From contig CP136896.1 of the NCBI GenBank assembly GCA_034359265.1, positions 69,389,501 to 69,453,500 on the forward strand: a stretch of 64,000 nt of DNA. Reading direction: 5' to 3'. Of this stretch, positions 61,740 through 64,000 are shown in pieces. The notes beneath the pieces were generated by a model. It was not told the DNA's origin. It ran no database searches and saw nothing but the letters and a program-made list of their open reading frames with translations. The first letter of the stretch is position 1, and the number at the start of each line of letters is the position of its first letter. A program made the translations under genes and the position numbers. The DNA is from Canna indica (taxonomy: Eukaryota > Streptophyta > Magnoliopsida > Zingiberales > Cannaceae).

Positions 61740-63195
61740 TTAGTCCTAAGAGAGGGAAGTGATATTGGTGTGAAGTCTCTCAAATTCATCTGCAAGAGTA
61801 CGAGTCATACTCCAAATTTCAAGATGACTTATGTTATTATCCTCAAAAAGCTTTGCACTCCGAGCTAACCAGATCTGCCAAATGATGAATGCAACTACTC
61901 GATTTTCAACTTTTATGTAACGTCATCCACCACTACCAGAAATAGTCAGTAGGAAGATTCCAATCACAGTAAATAAAAGTAAGTCTGTGCCAAATATGAA
62001 AAACATGAGGACAAAGAATGAAACAATGCAAGATCGATTCCACCAACATATTACAACGCGGGCACAGGTCAACAATGTGTGGAAATCGCTATTTCAATTT
62101 GTGACTCACTAGAATACCCTCGTATATAAGCTTCAAAAGAAAAATCTTAACTTATGATGGACCCTTAATATCCCAAACTGAACGTCATAGATCTTTATTT
62201 GCCAAAATAGGAGACCCCTCTTGAATAGGAGGATGAAAGAACTGAAAAACTATCTTATAGTCTGAAGCAACATAGTAAGAGTCATTCCTTGTGAAAACCC
62301 AAGTCAACTTATCTTCAGTTAAGGCAAGCACAATGTGAAGGAGATGGTCAACCACAGTTTGAGAGAAAGAATTTTGAATCAATTCTTCATTCCAATTTTT
62401 GTTCTCATTCAAAAGCTGTCTCACCATAATAAGACTAGGATCAAGACACTCAGTAGGAGAGATGGTAAAAGAATAGCTATGGGAGATCAAATGGTCTTTT
62501 TGAATGCGAACCTCAGTACCAGTGTCAATATGCCATTTTAATCCATTCTCAATCACCCTCCAGCCTTCCAGTAGACTTCTCCAAGCCCGAGAGGGATTAT
62601 TTTCTACAGGCGCCTTCATGAAGCTTTTATGGCAGAAATATTTGTTCTTAAAAATTTTGCGAAGCGGGGAATGATCTGTTGTAAGTAGCCTCCAGGCATG
62701 CTTTCCTAGTATAGCTAAGTTAAATGCTCGTAAGTCTTTAAAATCCATCCCACCTAATGTTGGTCAATCAATCTAATGCATTCTTCTTTCATTGTCTTTC
62801 TGACCCCACCAAAAGTTGATCATAGTTTTTTAAATCTTTTCTAATAAGGAGTCCGAGAGTTTAAAACACCCAAGAGAATAAAGGGGGATGACAATGCCAA
62901 TAGCTTTGATAAGAATTTTTTTTCCACTGATAGACAATAGAATCCACTTCAAATGAAGGAGCTTTTTAGTCACATTCTTCTTCACAAACTCATAGATAAC
63001 TCTTTTAGATCTATTCGTCGAAGATCTCTAGAAGGTCTGAAAAACTCATATGGTTGACCATCCACAATCGTAGGGTAAAAAATAATAGAAATACATTTTT
63101 TGATCCACCTTAATCAACGATCACAAAAACCTATACGCTCCACAAGGAACAAAACAAAATTCGCTCATGTCAAGTTTGAGGGTCAAATCACATAT
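61740..63195 (-). pseudogene. Internally deleted LINE remnant
   Basis: Read on the minus strand, 63185-62990 resembles reverse transcriptase around the YDR..W region (LDMSEFCF; RIGFCDRW; IVDGQPYEFFRPSRDL). The palm motif is missing, so an internal deletion is likely. 62748-62185 is open for 187 residues (MDFKDLRAFNLAILGKHAWR, then NNPSRAWRSLLEGWRVIENG), the standard segment after the RT domain. Near 62040-61960 is a zf-RVT-like Cys/His pattern (CPRCNMLVESILHC). Near 61890 is IWLARSAKLFEDNN. Several stops and frame changes show it is inactive. It is a different copy from the one at 37-38.2 kb. Confidence 0.75.
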
Positions 63196-64000
63196 ACTAT
63201 GTCGCTTAATCTTTAAATAGTGCGTACACTCCAGGGCTATCAAAGTGTTATCGCTAATTAGAATTAACTAAATTATCTCTCTAACAAACATCTTTCTCAA
63301 CTATCAATCTGTTAATAAATTCATCATCAATCCAATCACTAGATCCGCATTACCTTCTTTATTCAATTAATAATGTAAAACTGCACATCATCACGTCACC
63401 ATACAATTGATAGATAATATTTTAATACATTTTTAATTTGTATATCATTTACTTACTATAAATCTTTAATATTGCAAAGAGAATTAATTTTTACTAAGAA
63501 TACAATGTTAACAATTAATGGACGTACCTAAAGTTAAGTTCACAATTTAATATATTTGTTAAAAAAATTATAATTGATAAATATTTTTGAATAGATTCAT
63601 TGTAATGTGAATAAATTCATCATATATTGTGTAAATAACCTAATTAATTTTATCCTTAGACTTTTTGACCAAGTAAAAGTCTTTTTTTCCAATGAATTGG
63701 TATTTTCAAAAGTTTTGTTTCTTAATCTAAAACCATAAAATTGCTTTAACGATTTGTCGTCCAATACCAATATATTAAGAAAAATAATAATTGTAGGTTA
63801 AAAATCTCAAACATAAAATTCTAAATCAGAACTAAAAAATAAATGAAAGAAAAAATAATTCAAATAAAATGTTTTTTTATAACACAGTACTGATTTTAAA
63901 CAATCCCATTGTGATAAAGATATACATTATTAATTACTACAAAAACAATCTTTCATCAACATATTAATTATCAACAAACTAATTTTATTAATATTATCAA
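63196..64000. other. AT-rich end of window
   Basis: No gene, element boundary or strong repeat was recognised in the last 0.8 kb. It may hold the 5' part of the LINE insertion or simple intergenic DNA. Confidence 0.4.

Noticed and set aside
1..64000. tRNA, rRNA, CRISPR arrays or LTR retrotransposons
   Set aside because: I looked for clover-leaf motifs such as GGTTCGAATCC, for regular spacer arrays and for paired TG...CA long terminal repeats, and saw none I could support. A dedicated scan (tRNAscan-SE, LTR structural search) would settle this.

Overview
This is a nuclear window from a flowering plant. The evidence is spliced genes with GT-AG introns, plant-only families (MIKC MADS-box, early nodulin-like phytocyanin, protodermal factor 1, S40 senescence regulators, SBT subtilase, class I trehalose-6-phosphate synthase), and the transposon load (CACTA, hAT-type and other MITEs, LINE remnants). 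Exons of the subtilase and S40 genes are strongly GC-rich against AT-rich intergenic DNA. That suggests a monocot, but the window alone does not prove it.

Layout. 1-4.2 kb: non-coding, with small inverted-repeat elements and an 88-bp tandem duplication. 4.27-5.61 kb (-): six-exon MADS-box gene. 6.7-11.2 kb: very AT-rich, with one MITE flanked by an 8-bp duplication. 11.23-18.46 kb: a structurally complete 7.2-kb CACTA transposon with terminal inverted repeats, a TTA target duplication, subterminal repeat arrays, a hairpin-rich leader, a 26-bp minisatellite, a ~97-bp-arm inverted repeat, and two + strand transposase genes, TNP2-like and TNP1-like. Each is broken by very few lesions. 21.3-22.1 kb (-): early nodulin-like protein. 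23.7-24.7 kb (+): PDF1-like cell-wall protein, divergent from it. 27.0-27.4 and 30.4-30.8 kb (-): two S40 genes. 31.8-35.6 kb (-): ten-exon subtilase with a full catalytic set. 37-38.2 kb (-): LINE remnant. 39.3-52.4 kb (-): TPS1, 17 coding exons plus an inferred spliced 5' leader. 54-56.3 kb: nested small DNA transposons, including a clean 653-bp hAT-type insertion. 60-61 kb: decayed CACTA of a different family. 61.7-63.2 kb (-): second LINE remnant.

The host genes are independent transcription units, not a pathway cluster. PDF1 is an epidermal wall protein by family. The phytocyanin and the subtilase also enter the secretory route. TPS1 makes the sugar signal trehalose-6-phosphate. The S40 pair probably arose by duplication. 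The most unusual material is in and around the CACTA element: its leader hairpins, minisatellite and long inverted repeat, and the small number of mutations separating it from an intact element.

Exon boundaries were read by eye from splice motifs, reading-frame continuity and family conservation. Untranslated ends are only inferred.
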